A program made the position numbers and the translations under genes. This document shows positions 1 through 6,902 of a stretch of DNA of 11,821 nucleotides, one piece after another (within the stretch, counting starts at the first letter, position 1; every line of letters starts with the position of its first letter). The stretch spans positions 1 to 11,821 of the forward strand of contig CAJXTM010000037.1 of the NCBI GenBank assembly GCA_913061385.1. Reading direction: 5' to 3'. The notes beneath the pieces were generated by a model. The model was given only the letters and a program-made list of their open reading frames with translations, made no database searches and was not told where the DNA came from. This DNA is from an uncultured Rhodopirellula sp. Its GTDB lineage: Bacteria > Planctomycetota > Planctomycetia > Pirellulales > Pirellulaceae.

Positions 1-48
1 CGAGATCAGCCTCGGTCTCGTGGGCTCGGAGATGTGTATAAGAGACAG
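1..48 (+). other. Nextera Read-2/index adapter (non-genomic)
   Basis: Bases 15-48 match the Nextera transposase Read-2 adapter. The last 19 bases (30-48, AGATGTGTATAAGAGACAG) are the Tn5 mosaic end. Bases 1-6 (CGAGAT) match the end of the P7 primer and bases 7-14 (CAGCCTCG) sit exactly where the 8-base i7 index belongs; from memory this is the N710 index. None of this is organismal DNA. The reading frame running through it adds the spurious peptide MGSEMCIRDR to the first gene. Confidence 0.98.
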
Positions 49-814
49 GGACTCGGATCTACTCGATGCCACGCTGATGCCTGCGCTCCATCAGCTTTCA
101 GAGAGCAAGGAAGCTCGCATCACGGCCTTAGTGCGAGGGCTAGATGAGATGCCATTCGAAGCACAACAGCGGTTAGCTGGCCTACTGGACACGTTCTCGG
201 GCCGGATGAGGCTGCTTGCGAGTTGTGGATCGCAGTTACTGGAATTAAATGCGCCCACTGATGACCTGATCAGCGAAAGTTTGTCGTTGGACGAAGATCG
301 CGCACGAGGACTTTGCTCACAGTTGATCGATGTCATCAGCTCGCTGACGATCGTGAATCGGCCACTTGCTCTGAGAGTCGAGGATATTCCGTTGATTGCC
401 ACCGCAATGCTGGACACACGACATGCTGCCGGTGAAGGTCCCGCTGAAAGAATCAATCGAGCAGCCCTCGATGCTCTGGTGGTCTACCCATGGCCTCACA
501 ACTACGAGGAACTGGAAAATTCCATTCGGCATGCGATCCGAACCGCCACCGGAAATGTGATTGCCTGCGAACACCTCCCGCTAGCGATTAGGTCCTACAG
601 GCCCGGCGCGATCTTGAAACGCACCAAGCACACCAAACTTTCACTCGATGACGCTATCCAGCGGTATGAACTTCGACTGATCACCGAAACCCTCGAAAAT
701 GCTGACGGCAACCGCGCAGAAGCAGCACGACGCCTCGGTATTAGCAGAGCACGCTTGATTCGAAGGCTCGAAGATCAATCACCCAATCCACAGCAAAACA
801 AGGAATCCCGCTGA
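49..814 (+). CDS. NtrC-type regulator, AAA+ remnant plus Fis helix-turn-helix, 5'-truncated by library end
   Basis: Only the last 254 residues lie in genomic sequence; the true start is missing. Residues 20-60 resemble the Walker B to sensor I part of sigma-54 activator AAA+ domains (LDEMPFEAQQRLAGLLD, then RLLASC). Residues about 110-120 correspond to the conserved segment ending EDIP. Residues 146-157 (YPWPHNYEELEN) match the consensus WPGNVRELEN. The C-terminus has a clear Fis-type helix-turn-helix (residues about 219-240, DGNRAEAARRLGIS), so it should bind DNA. The ATPase part looks degenerate: aligned on the MP, the Walker B Asp-Glu position reads Arg-Gly, and the sensor II Arg of NVREL is Glu. 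It may therefore be a regulator that no longer hydrolyses ATP or acts on sigma-54; whether it had a GAFTGA loop cannot be seen. The stop codon directly abuts the start of the next gene. The family call is firm; the target is unknown. Confidence 0.8.
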
Positions 815-1237
815 ATGAATTGGTCTTTGGTTGATCCGGGCGTTATTCGACCGTGGCTAATCTGTGAAATGGGTACTCGTTGGCTGACTGCCGTCCGAAG
901 ATTTGGACCAGAAATGATTCCAGAAGCATTGGTCCCAAAGGTGGAATCTGCCAGTCGAGACGAAATTCTCGCCAGCCTGAATCTCTTGGAACCTGCCGTG
1001 GTCTTATGGGAAACCAGCCGTGACACGCTCGCGGCAAGCTGCGATTCACTCGCCCGCACCGCTGCGATCAATCCTCGAGTACTGCAAATCATCGCATGTC
1101 ATCAGTTGACGCACCGAGAGCAATTGTGCCTGACCCCGTTTCCTGTCGCAGCGATGGTCCACCAGCCGGAAGAGCTGCCCCGTTTGACCCCGATGATTCA
1201 CCTCCACTTCGCAAGGTGGACCCAGTTCATAGACTAA
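815..1237 (+). CDS. Conserved-looking hypothetical protein, 140 aa, coupled to the NtrC-like gene
   Basis: I do not recognise a family. The ATG follows the upstream TGA with no gap, and AAGGA at 800-804 lies 10 nt upstream, so translation is probably coupled. This arrangement is the main evidence that the frame is real; its codon use also looks coding. The product has no signal peptide or membrane segment. The middle (residues about 49-92) has an alternating hydrophobic strand (PAVVLWE), a helix and a second strand (VLQIIA), loosely recalling a response-regulator receiver or other alpha/beta fold, but the usual phosphoacceptor Asp pattern is not evident. It may work with the upstream regulator, perhaps as a sensor or partner; that is inference from gene order only. 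About 200 bp separate it from mrp. Confidence 0.65.
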   Translation: MNWSLVDPGVIRPWLICEMGTRWLTAVRRFGPEMIPEALVPKVESASRDEILASLNLLEPAVVLWETSRDTLAASCDSLARTAAINPRVLQIIACHQLTHREQLCLTPFPVAAMVHQPEELPRLTPMIHLHFARWTQFID

Positions 1238-1435
1238 GATGAGTAATCGCCAGATCGGGTGCCCCAAAATGCATTCGCCAGTCCGTCGGTGCAGCAGCGT
1301 TCTGAGTGTTAAATCGTGCGTGAGGCCGCTTCCGGCTATTACATTGATTTTCCAGGGAATGCGGCTGCCTCCGGACTCTTGATCTTGCCCCTATTCCCAG
1401 CAATCGAAACTCTCCCACAACGTCACAAACCAAAC

Positions 1436-2515
1436 ATGACCAACCTGACCCCCGAAATCGTCCGGAATGCTATTTCCGATCACCCTGACCCCGAGACAGG
1501 GCGTGGTTTGGATTCCATGGGTCAAATCAAGGACATCGTTGTCGACCAGAACCACGCAGCACTCACGGTTGGACTGACAAGCCACAGTGCACCGATGGCT
1601 GATGAACTTTCAGATGCTTTGGAATCAAAGATCGTGGCAGCCGCACCCGGTAGCAAAGTCACGATCACCTACGTGGATCATCCGCGGCCCCCTGCTCGGA
1701 TAGGTCAAATCGCTTTGAAAGCAAAGAGTGTCATCGTTGTTGGCAGTGGCAAAGGTGGCGTTGGTAAAAGCACAGTTGCAGCCTCTCTGGCATTAACCCT
1801 CCGTCGCTATGGTGCCAAAGTTGGATTGATGGACGCCGATGTGTATGGTCCTAGTATCCCCCAGCTGCTCGGGCTCTCCGGACGTCCCGCAGTCACGGCC
1901 CAGAAACGAATTGAACCCGTCAAACTCGGTGATGACCTCCCTGTCATGTCGATGGGCTTCCTCGTTGAACCAGATCAAGCCGTCATTTGGCGGGGACCCA
2001 TGCTGCACGGGTCAATCAATCAGTTTCTCGGTGATACCGAGTGGGGCGATCTCGATTATCTGGTTATCGATATGCCGCCGGGAACAGGTGATGTGGCGCT
2101 GACCTTGTCACAAGCACTTCCTCTAGCAGGCGCCGTTATCGTTTGCACCCCACAGGAAGTTGCCTTACTTGATGCAATCAAGGCAGTCAGCATGTTTCGG
2201 AAAGTAGAAATTCCGATCCTTGGCATGGTCGAAAACATGAGTGGCTTCCAATGCCCCGATTGCGGCAAGACCTATGATATTTTTGGCAAAGGTGGTGCCC
2301 GACAGAAAGCAGAGGAACTCAACATTCCTTTCCTCGGAGGACTTCCAATTGATATCACACTTCGTAAAGCAGGTGACGAAGGCAAACTAGCTGATGTGAT
2401 TCAATCGGACGATGCATCACGGGCACCATTTGATGCGATCTGCAAAGCAGTCGTCCGTGAACTGGCTATGCGGGCGGCCAACCAGCCAACCAAAGTCAGC
2501 TTGCCCACACTCTGA
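1436..2515 (+). CDS. mrp: Mrp/ApbC family iron-sulfur cluster carrier ATPase
   Basis: A 359-residue cytosolic P-loop protein of the Mrp/ApbC/NBP35 group, which binds and transfers Fe-S clusters to apoproteins as a dimer. Residues 1-85 form an MIP18 (DUF59)-like domain. The ATPase domain starts with a deviant Walker A, GSGKGGVGKST at 103-113, then MDADVYGPSIPQLLG (132-146), WRGPM (185-189) and the IDMPPGTGD motif (211-219). CPDC at 273-276 is the conserved CxxC that ligates the bridging cluster. Length and domain order are normal for the family. I chose the ATG at 1436 because family homology begins there; an in-frame GTG at 1316 would add 40 residues unlike the family. No Shine-Dalgarno is visible before either start. 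It appears monocistronic, with a gap on both sides. Confidence 0.95.
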   Translation: MTNLTPEIVRNAISDHPDPETGRGLDSMGQIKDIVVDQNHAALTVGLTSHSAPMADELSDALESKIVAAAPGSKVTITYVDHPRPPARIGQIALKAKSVIVVGSGKGGVGKSTVAASLALTLRRYGAKVGLMDADVYGPSIPQLLGLSGRPAVTAQKRIEPVKLGDDLPVMSMGFLVEPDQAVIWRGPMLHGSINQFLGDTEWGDLDYLVIDMPPGTGDVALTLSQALPLAGAVIVCTPQEVALLDAIKAVSMFRKVEIPILGMVENMSGFQCPDCGKTYDIFGKGGARQKAEELNIPFLGGLPIDITLRKAGDEGKLADVIQSDDASRAPFDAICKAVVRELAMRAANQPTKVSLPTL

Positions 2516-2954
2516 GCAACGATACGTACCGGCGTGATCAATCAACCCACGGTCAGACTGGTTTTTGCATGATGCCAAGCCAGATGATAAAGATGTAAAA
2601 CAAGTTACCTGATTGCTAGCAAATGAATGACCGAAAAGCCGGTCGCCTAGTGAGTAAACCAATCTGCTAGTTCTCAACGCAGTGAGTTCGTGGCTCAAGC
2701 AGAGATCGTTTCCGCAACCAATATCAGGTTGATTGTCTGTTTGCTGATCGACCCTTGCTAGCAATTGTCCAATGACGAGCACTCCAGCAAGTTGACGTGC
2801 GGCAGGTCTTCAGTGAGGTGGCTGGCTAGCATCTGTAACTAATGCCGGCAAAAGCGGCACTGGATGAGCATGAACAGAGATCACCAGCGAGACTGGGGAT
2901 GGGCCGCATGCTAAATTTCACTAGTATTCGAACTTAATTTACGTTCAGCGCATG
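2516..2954. other. Non-coding convergent region with short palindromes
   Basis: About 440 bp between the end of mrp and the terminator of the oppositely oriented histone-like gene. I find no credible gene: the one long minus-strand frame here (2417-2782) overlaps the mrp 3' end and has no recognisable features. No tRNA-like T-arm was seen. Structure present: two exact copies of the palindrome TTGCTAGCAA (2613-2622 and 2755-2764), a related GGCTAGCAT at 2825-2832, and two small hairpins, GACCG/CGGTC (2629-2644, loop AAAAGC) and TGCCG/CGGCA (2843-2859). It could hold an untranslated RNA or eroded sequence; nothing proves either. Confidence 0.4.
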
Positions 2955-2995
2955 AAAAAAGCCGTATCGGGGCGTAGCCCTGACACAGCTTTTTT
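2955..2995. terminator. Bidirectional intrinsic terminator
   Basis: Nineteen-base arms (2955-2973 and 2977-2995) with a 3-base GTA loop pair with two mismatches and one G-T. The arms end in six A on one side and seven T on the other, so a G/C-rich stem followed by a U tract forms in RNA from either strand. It lies about 40 nt past the stop codon of the histone-like gene on the minus strand. It would also stop read-through from mrp on the plus strand. Confidence 0.88.
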
Positions 2996-3035
2996 TGTTT
3001 GTAACGGTTCAGCCGAAACTGAACTGTAATGCAAC

Positions 3036-3314
3036 CTAGCGACGCTTTTTAGCGGCTTTTTTCTTAGTAGAACGCTTCTTAGTAGCCTTCTTGGTTGCTT
3101 TTTTCTTGGTGGCTTTCTTCTTAGTAGCCTTTTTCTTAGTTGCTTTTTTAGCAGCTTTTTTAGCAGCTTTTTTCTTAGTTGCTTTTTTCTTAGTTGCTTT
3201 CTTCTTAGCAACTTTCTTAGTGGCAACTTTCTTTTTAGTCGAACGCTTTGCAGCCTTCTTCTTAGTTGCTTTCTTTTTAGTAGCTGCTTTCTTCTTTGCT
3301 TTCTTCTTGGCCAC
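3036..3314 (-). CDS. Histone H1-like lysine/alanine-rich DNA-binding protein
   Basis: A 92-residue, extremely basic protein made almost only of Lys, Ala and Thr, with a few Arg, Val and Ser. It is built from KKKAT/KKKAA pentapeptides, starts MAKKKAKKKAAT and ends AAKKRR. This composition matches bacterial H1-like proteins (chlamydial Hc1/Hc2, the C-terminal tails of AlgP and BpH1), which bind and compact DNA through an unstructured charged tail; no folded domain is visible. The start is GTG at 3312-3314, chosen because GGAGG (3321-3325 on the complement) lies 6 nt upstream. The stop TAG is followed by a strong terminator, so the gene is monocistronic. The opposite strand gives a Phe/Val/Leu frame and another minus frame gives a Leu/Arg/Lys frame; both are repeat shadows. 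The role in nucleoid organisation is inferred from composition. Confidence 0.85.
   Translation of the reverse strand: MAKKKAKKKAATKKKATKKKAAKRSTKKKVATKKVAKKKATKKKATKKKAAKKAAKKATKKKATKKKATKKKATKKATKKRSTKKKAAKKRR
3050..3310 (-). repeat. Imperfect 15-bp coding repeats (KKKAT units)
   Basis: Nearly the whole histone-like gene is a tandem of imperfect 15-bp units, each encoding a KKKAT-type pentapeptide; on the plus strand they read like TTCTTAGTTGCTTTT. Some units are shortened, giving KKAT or AAKKAAKKAT variants. Such an array is prone to slippage, so its length may differ between strains and could also be collapsed or expanded by short-read assembly. Confidence 0.8.
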
Positions 3315-3320
3315 GTTCTT

Positions 3321-3325
3321 CCTCC
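3321..3325 (-). promoter_or_regulatory. Strong ribosome binding site of the histone-like gene
   Basis: On the minus strand GGAGGAAG, with GGAGG at 3325-3321, lies 6 nt before a GTG codon. It fixes the start of the lysine-rich gene, which has no ATG at that point. It is the strongest Shine-Dalgarno of the minus-strand genes here, suggesting high expression. Confidence 0.8.
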
Positions 3326-3480
3326 GCTGAGAAAGGAAACGTTGGCGAGTCCTCGAGACTTTTAAAGCAACGCTCTAGAAGTCACCGGCCACGGCTCACC
3401 AACCGTCATGTGTGGTTGAATCTCAGAGCCTTGATGTCCAACATCGTTCCGGCTCATCCTTCCAACCGTTTAGAAACTGG

Positions 3481-3561
3481 GCGTAACTTTACGCGCTTCT
3501 ACAAATTCCGCAACATCTTTTTTTAAAAAAAGTGGTTGCGTGACAAAAAAAAATTGTTACG
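3481..3561. repeat. Cluster of GTTRCG-type palindromes around a T7A7 core
   Basis: Within 81 bp I see: the near-perfect palindrome GCGTAACTTTACGC (3481-3494, 6-bp arms, 2-bp spacer); a 32-bp imperfect palindrome 3509-3540 with ends CGCAAC and GTTGCG and a perfect CTTTTTTTAAAAAAAG centre (3517-3532); a direct repeat GTTGCGTGA/GTTACGTGA (3535-3543 and 3556-3564) 21 bp apart; and an overlapping 8-bp stem with a seven-A loop (3539-3561). The recurrence of the same hexamer in both orientations suggests a multi-site operator or a bent promoter region for the histone-like gene. Part could also be a weak terminator for the M50 gene. Confidence 0.5.
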
Positions 3562-3667
3562 TGAATGCACTCTTTCCAATTGATTGAGCGATTTAGTGCG
3601 CAGACGAACGTGCAAAACAGACGCTAGTAACGAAAAAAATGCGCACAACTCACTTTTCAAACATGAT

Positions 3668-4465
3668 TCAATAACCCATCCGATTGCTTTGTTGAATCGC
3701 TTGAAAATTTGTCCATCCAAGCATCAAAAAAAGTATCCCTAAATACGTTTGACCATTTGAGAACCCATAAAAACCAACCGCTCCTGCAATAATCACACTG
3801 ACCCAAAGCGCTTGAAGGATGTTACCACCGCTCAACTGCACGACTGATCTCATCACTTGACCACCATCCAACGGCATCACCGGTAAGAGATTCAACAACG
3901 CCCATAAGATGCTCGGATAAATATAGAAAGTGATCAGGATCAAGAGTCCTGGGCTATCGATGGCGTTGCCTTCGACAAGTGATGGAATCAACTTGAACAC
4001 CTGAGGCATTATCTCAAAAACAAACAATCGATAGCCAGCCAATTTCACAGCAACAACGATCAAGACACCAGAACCAAGCTGTGCTAGCGGACCGGCCAGT
4101 GAAATCCAGATATTTTGTTCAGGCGACAACCCGCCAAACGAGTGATCGGTTGTCCGCGACCTTCCGGGGATCGCCATCCCACCAAAATGATAAAGAACGA
4201 TCGACGATTCGATTCCATACCTGCGAAATGCAAGAGAGTGCCCTAACTCATGGATGATAATGGACACCAGCAAACAAGCCGACCACACAAGCAACATCGG
4301 CAGCAATCCGAGGCTGTCAGCGCCAAGGACTTGATCCATTAATCGCGCCAGACCGTATCCAAACACAAACGCTGCGATCCAAAATGTCCAAGACACTCTG
4401 ATCGGAATCCCCAACAGATTGAATCGCAAATCGTAAGGCGACTGAGCTGGTTCTTGCAGAAACAT
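3668..4465 (-). CDS. Site-2-protease-family (M50) membrane metalloprotease
   Basis: A 265-residue integral membrane protein. HELGH at 72-76, inside a hydrophobic segment (about 55-77), is the zinc-binding HExxH of M50 intramembrane proteases. LLNLLPVMPLDGG at 190-202 carries the third zinc ligand (Asp200), a variant of the usual NPxDGG. Further hydrophobic segments lie near 27-41, 121-142, 172-192, 216-234 and 240-254. Such enzymes cut membrane-bound substrates, often anti-sigma or other signalling proteins. No PDZ or CBS domain is present, so it is the minimal SpoIVFB-like type. The ATG at 4465 is the only start before an in-frame stop, and no good Shine-Dalgarno precedes it. It lies downstream of the prolyl oligopeptidase gene with about 200 bp between, so co-transcription is possible but unproven. 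The substrate is unknown. Confidence 0.9.
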   Translation of the reverse strand: MFLQEPAQSPYDLRFNLLGIPIRVSWTFWIAAFVFGYGLARLMDQVLGADSLGLLPMLLVWSACLLVSIIIHELGHSLAFRRYGIESSIVLYHFGGMAIPGRSRTTDHSFGGLSPEQNIWISLAGPLAQLGSGVLIVVAVKLAGYRLFVFEIMPQVFKLIPSLVEGNAIDSPGLLILITFYIYPSILWALLNLLPVMPLDGGQVMRSVVQLSGGNILQALWVSVIIAGAVGFYGFSNGQTYLGILFLMLGWTNFQAIQQSNRMGY

Positions 4466-4667
4466 GATGTAGTAGCCAAATCGGAGGGCAACAAGAAGAA
4501 ACGTGAATCAAAAAGAGGCAGTCTAACTATTTCCTAGTTTCAGATCGGCATGTCGCACATCGATCATTTTGGCACTTTGCTCCACTCGTCGGGGAACCAG
4601 GCACCCCCCGGGTGATAAAGCATCTTTTTCAGCCGTCAAGCTGAACGGATTTGATTGAGGATCACGC

Positions 4668-6815
4668 CTACTTGAGGTTCGCGATCAGAAACGCCCACAG
4701 GTCTGCGTACTCATCAATTCTCTTGCTGATGGGTGTCCCTGCTCCATGACCTGCCCGTGTTTCGATTCTGATCAGAGTAGGACGATCACAACCTTGCGCT
4801 GCCTGCAAGGCAGCCGCAAATTTGAAACTGTGCCCTGGAACTACTCGATCATCGCGTTCGGCCGTCGTTACCAGCGTTGCAGGATAACACGTGCCGCTTT
4901 TCAGGTTATGAAGTGGCGAATAGGACAGCAGGTTATCAATTTGATCTGCTTCATCACTGCTTCCGTATTCGGTGGCCCATGCCCAACCGATGGTGAACTT
5001 GTGATAGCGCAACATATCCATGACACCTACCGCTGGCAGACATGCACCAAACAGGTCTGGACGTTGTGCCATAACCGCCCCGACCAACAAGCCCCCGTTG
5101 CTGCGTCCCTGTAATGCCAACCGATTGGGTTGGGTATAACCTTTGGCAACAAGATGTTCTGCGGAAGCGATGCAGTCATTAAACACATTCTGCTTCTTGA
5201 GTCGCATCCCGTCTTCGTGCCATTGGCGTCCATACTCTCCCCCACCGCGTAGGTTGGCTACGGCATAGATACCTCCACTTTCGACCCAGCCGACTGTAGC
5301 AGGTGAAAATGATGGCGTAATCGAAATATTGAACCCACCATAGCCATACAACAAAGTCCGGTTGGTACCGTCCAGTGTGGAATCTTTTCGCCGGGTCACA
5401 ATGATGGGCACCGTCGTACCATCTTTGCTCTTACAAAAAAGCTGTTCAGTCACAAACTCGTCAACATTGAAGTCAACATCGGGTCGCCGCCACAAAGTGA
5501 TTTTTCCATCTGGCAAACTTACCCGATAAATCGACGCAGGAGTGACGTAGTTGGTAAACGAGAAAAAGGTTTCCTCCGCGTCGCGTTTTCCCCCAAAACC
5601 GCTGACGGTTCCTACACCTGGCAACTCGATTTCACCTAGCAGTAACCCATCCATATCATGACGAGTCACCTTGCCGCGAGCATCTTTTAGCCAACTGGCG
5701 TAAAAGACCGATCCAAACAGATTCGCTCCTTCCAGAACATCTTCAGTCTGGGGAATCACTTCTCGCCATTCGCTTCTGTCCGGTTGTTTCGCAGACACAG
5801 CAATCAACCGACGTTTCGGTGCTTCATGATCGGTCATGAAGAACAACGTTTCACCATCTGCTGCGATCCATTCATATTCAGCATCAAAACCTGTAATCAA
5901 GGGTTCCACTTTGGAATCCGTCTGCTGCAAATCTTTGATGAATATCTGAGACTTTGGTTCGCTGCCTTTCCAGTTCTGAATGATCAGATATCGGCCATCA
6001 TCTGTAACAGCAGGTGAAAAACCCCATTTGGGATGATCTGGGCGTTCCAGAATCAGCTGATCTTTGCTTTGTGGGTCTCCAATCTTGTGAAAGAACATCC
6101 GTTGATTTTCATTGGTACCAGTTAGCTCTTGTCCTTCCTGTGGTTCTGCATATCGCCCGTAAAAGAACCCACTGCCGTCGGGCATCCATGCAATGCTGCT
6201 GAATTTGACCCACTGGACCAGATCGTCAAGATCTTTGCCAGATGCAACATCGCGGACCTTCCAGGTCCGCCAATCACTACCACCATCGGCCAATCCATAA
6301 GCAAGCAATTTCCCATCTTTGCTGGCGACTGCACCCGCCAATGCTACCGTGCCATCCTTGCTCAAGGTGTTGGGGTTCAACAAGACTTGGCGTGGAGCTT
6401 CCAAAGATGTTGCTTTGTAGTACACACTTTGGTTTTGAAGCCCATCATTGTGGGTGTAAAAGTAGGTTCTACCGCGGTAACTGGGCATTCCAAATCGCTC
6501 ATAGTTCCACAATTTTTTTAGCCGTTGTTGCATCACCTTCCGTTCTGGAATTGATTGCAAATACTCTTGCGTGATTTTATTTTCCGCTGCAATCCACTCC
6601 GCAGTCTGCTCACTTTCGGTATCTTCCAACCAGCGATAGGGGTCAGCAACCTTTCTACCGTGATAATCATCTACGACGTCGAGTGCCTTGGTTTCTGGAT
6701 AATTCATTTTATTTGTGCCGGCATTGCTCGGTTTTTCCTGAGCTTGCAAAGCTTCGGAAGTTAGGGTGTAGAAAACAGAAAGTGACACCAGGCAACAGAA
6801 ACGGTGTAAATTCAC
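4668..6815 (-). CDS. Secreted prolyl oligopeptidase (S9A family)
   Basis: A 715-residue serine peptidase that cleaves short peptides after proline. Residues 1-25 form a signal peptide (MNLHR, a hydrophobic stretch, then SEALQA before QEK), so it is probably exported. The N-terminal family signature YPETKALDVVDDYHG and DPYRWLED begins near residue 39, followed by the seven-bladed propeller (to about 430). The alpha/beta-hydrolase domain holds the triad: GRSNGG with Ser572, DDRVVP (655-660) with the catalytic Asp, and RAGHGAG with His690. GYGGFN, the oxyanion-side motif, is also present. I chose GTG at 6813-6815 because AAGGA (6824-6828, complement) lies 8 nt upstream and it yields a signal peptide. 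A frame extended to 6926 would overlap comEC; an ATG at 6707 would lose the signal. It is divergent from comEC. Confidence 0.93.
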   Translation of the reverse strand: MNLHRFCCLVSLSVFYTLTSEALQAQEKPSNAGTNKMNYPETKALDVVDDYHGRKVADPYRWLEDTESEQTAEWIAAENKITQEYLQSIPERKVMQQRLKKLWNYERFGMPSYRGRTYFYTHNDGLQNQSVYYKATSLEAPRQVLLNPNTLSKDGTVALAGAVASKDGKLLAYGLADGGSDWRTWKVRDVASGKDLDDLVQWVKFSSIAWMPDGSGFFYGRYAEPQEGQELTGTNENQRMFFHKIGDPQSKDQLILERPDHPKWGFSPAVTDDGRYLIIQNWKGSEPKSQIFIKDLQQTDSKVEPLITGFDAEYEWIAADGETLFFMTDHEAPKRRLIAVSAKQPDRSEWREVIPQTEDVLEGANLFGSVFYASWLKDARGKVTRHDMDGLLLGEIELPGVGTVSGFGGKRDAEETFFSFTNYVTPASIYRVSLPDGKITLWRRPDVDFNVDEFVTEQLFCKSKDGTTVPIIVTRRKDSTLDGTNRTLLYGYGGFNISITPSFSPATVGWVESGGIYAVANLRGGGEYGRQWHEDGMRLKKQNVFNDCIASAEHLVAKGYTQPNRLALQGRSNGGLLVGAVMAQRPDLFGACLPAVGVMDMLRYHKFTIGWAWATEYGSSDEADQIDNLLSYSPLHNLKSGTCYPATLVTTAERDDRVVPGHSFKFAAALQAAQGCDRPTLIRIETRAGHGAGTPISKRIDEYADLWAFLIANLK

Positions 6816-6854
6816 TCGAAAAATCCTTGTCAGAATAAACTTTGAATCTTGGAC

Positions 6855-6871
6855 GCGGTGATCATAACCGC
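6855..6871. promoter_or_regulatory. 17-bp palindrome between divergent genes, candidate operator
   Basis: GCGGTGATCATAACCGC is an inverted repeat with a single mismatched pair around a central C. It sits in the 87-bp gap between the GTG start of the prolyl oligopeptidase gene and the ATG of comEC, 40 bp from the former and 32 bp from the latter. Position and symmetry suit a regulator binding both promoters, but no regulator is identified. Confidence 0.4.
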
Positions 6872-6902
6872 ATGCCCCACAAGATAACCGAGTTGGGGAG
6901 AG

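Larger units (their letters stand above)
3315..3667. other. Upstream region of the histone-like gene
   Basis: This 353-bp gap separates the start of the histone-like gene from the end of the M50 protease gene, both on the minus strand. It must hold the promoter of the former, but I cannot place -35/-10 boxes with confidence. From 3393 to 3430 there is a two-part hairpin: GGCTC/GAGCC outside and CAACC/GGTTG inside, 79-117 nt before the GTG, possibly in the leader. From 3481 to 3561 there is a cluster of inverted and direct repeats, listed separately. No clear terminator for the protease gene and no small gene were found. Confidence 0.5.

Noticed and set aside
1316..1435. N-terminal extension of Mrp from GTG 1316
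   Set aside because: The 40 extra residues do not resemble the family, and homology begins at the ATG at 1436.
2417..2782. Minus-strand 121-residue frame at the mrp 3' end
   Set aside because: It overlaps mrp antisense, has no recognisable domain or start signal, and an unremarkable composition.
2945..3226. Minus-strand Leu/Arg/Lys-rich frame of 93 residues
   Set aside because: Out-of-frame reading of the same 15-bp repeats; it runs through the terminator hairpin and has no ribosome binding site.
3091..3330. Plus-strand frame rich in Phe/Val/Leu/Ala (79 residues)
   Set aside because: It is the antisense reading of the lysine-codon repeats; it looks like a membrane peptide only because AAG/AAA complements to CTT/TTT. 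The minus frame has the Shine-Dalgarno and terminator.
4602..4645. Possible terminators after the prolyl oligopeptidase gene (CACCC/GGGTG at 4602-4614 and TTCAGC/GCTGAA at 4628-4645)
   Set aside because: Short stems with no U tract following on the minus strand; too weak to annotate as intrinsic terminators.
6129..6574. Plus-strand frames of 110-130 residues inside the oligopeptidase gene
   Set aside because: Antisense shadows of a well-supported S9A coding sequence.
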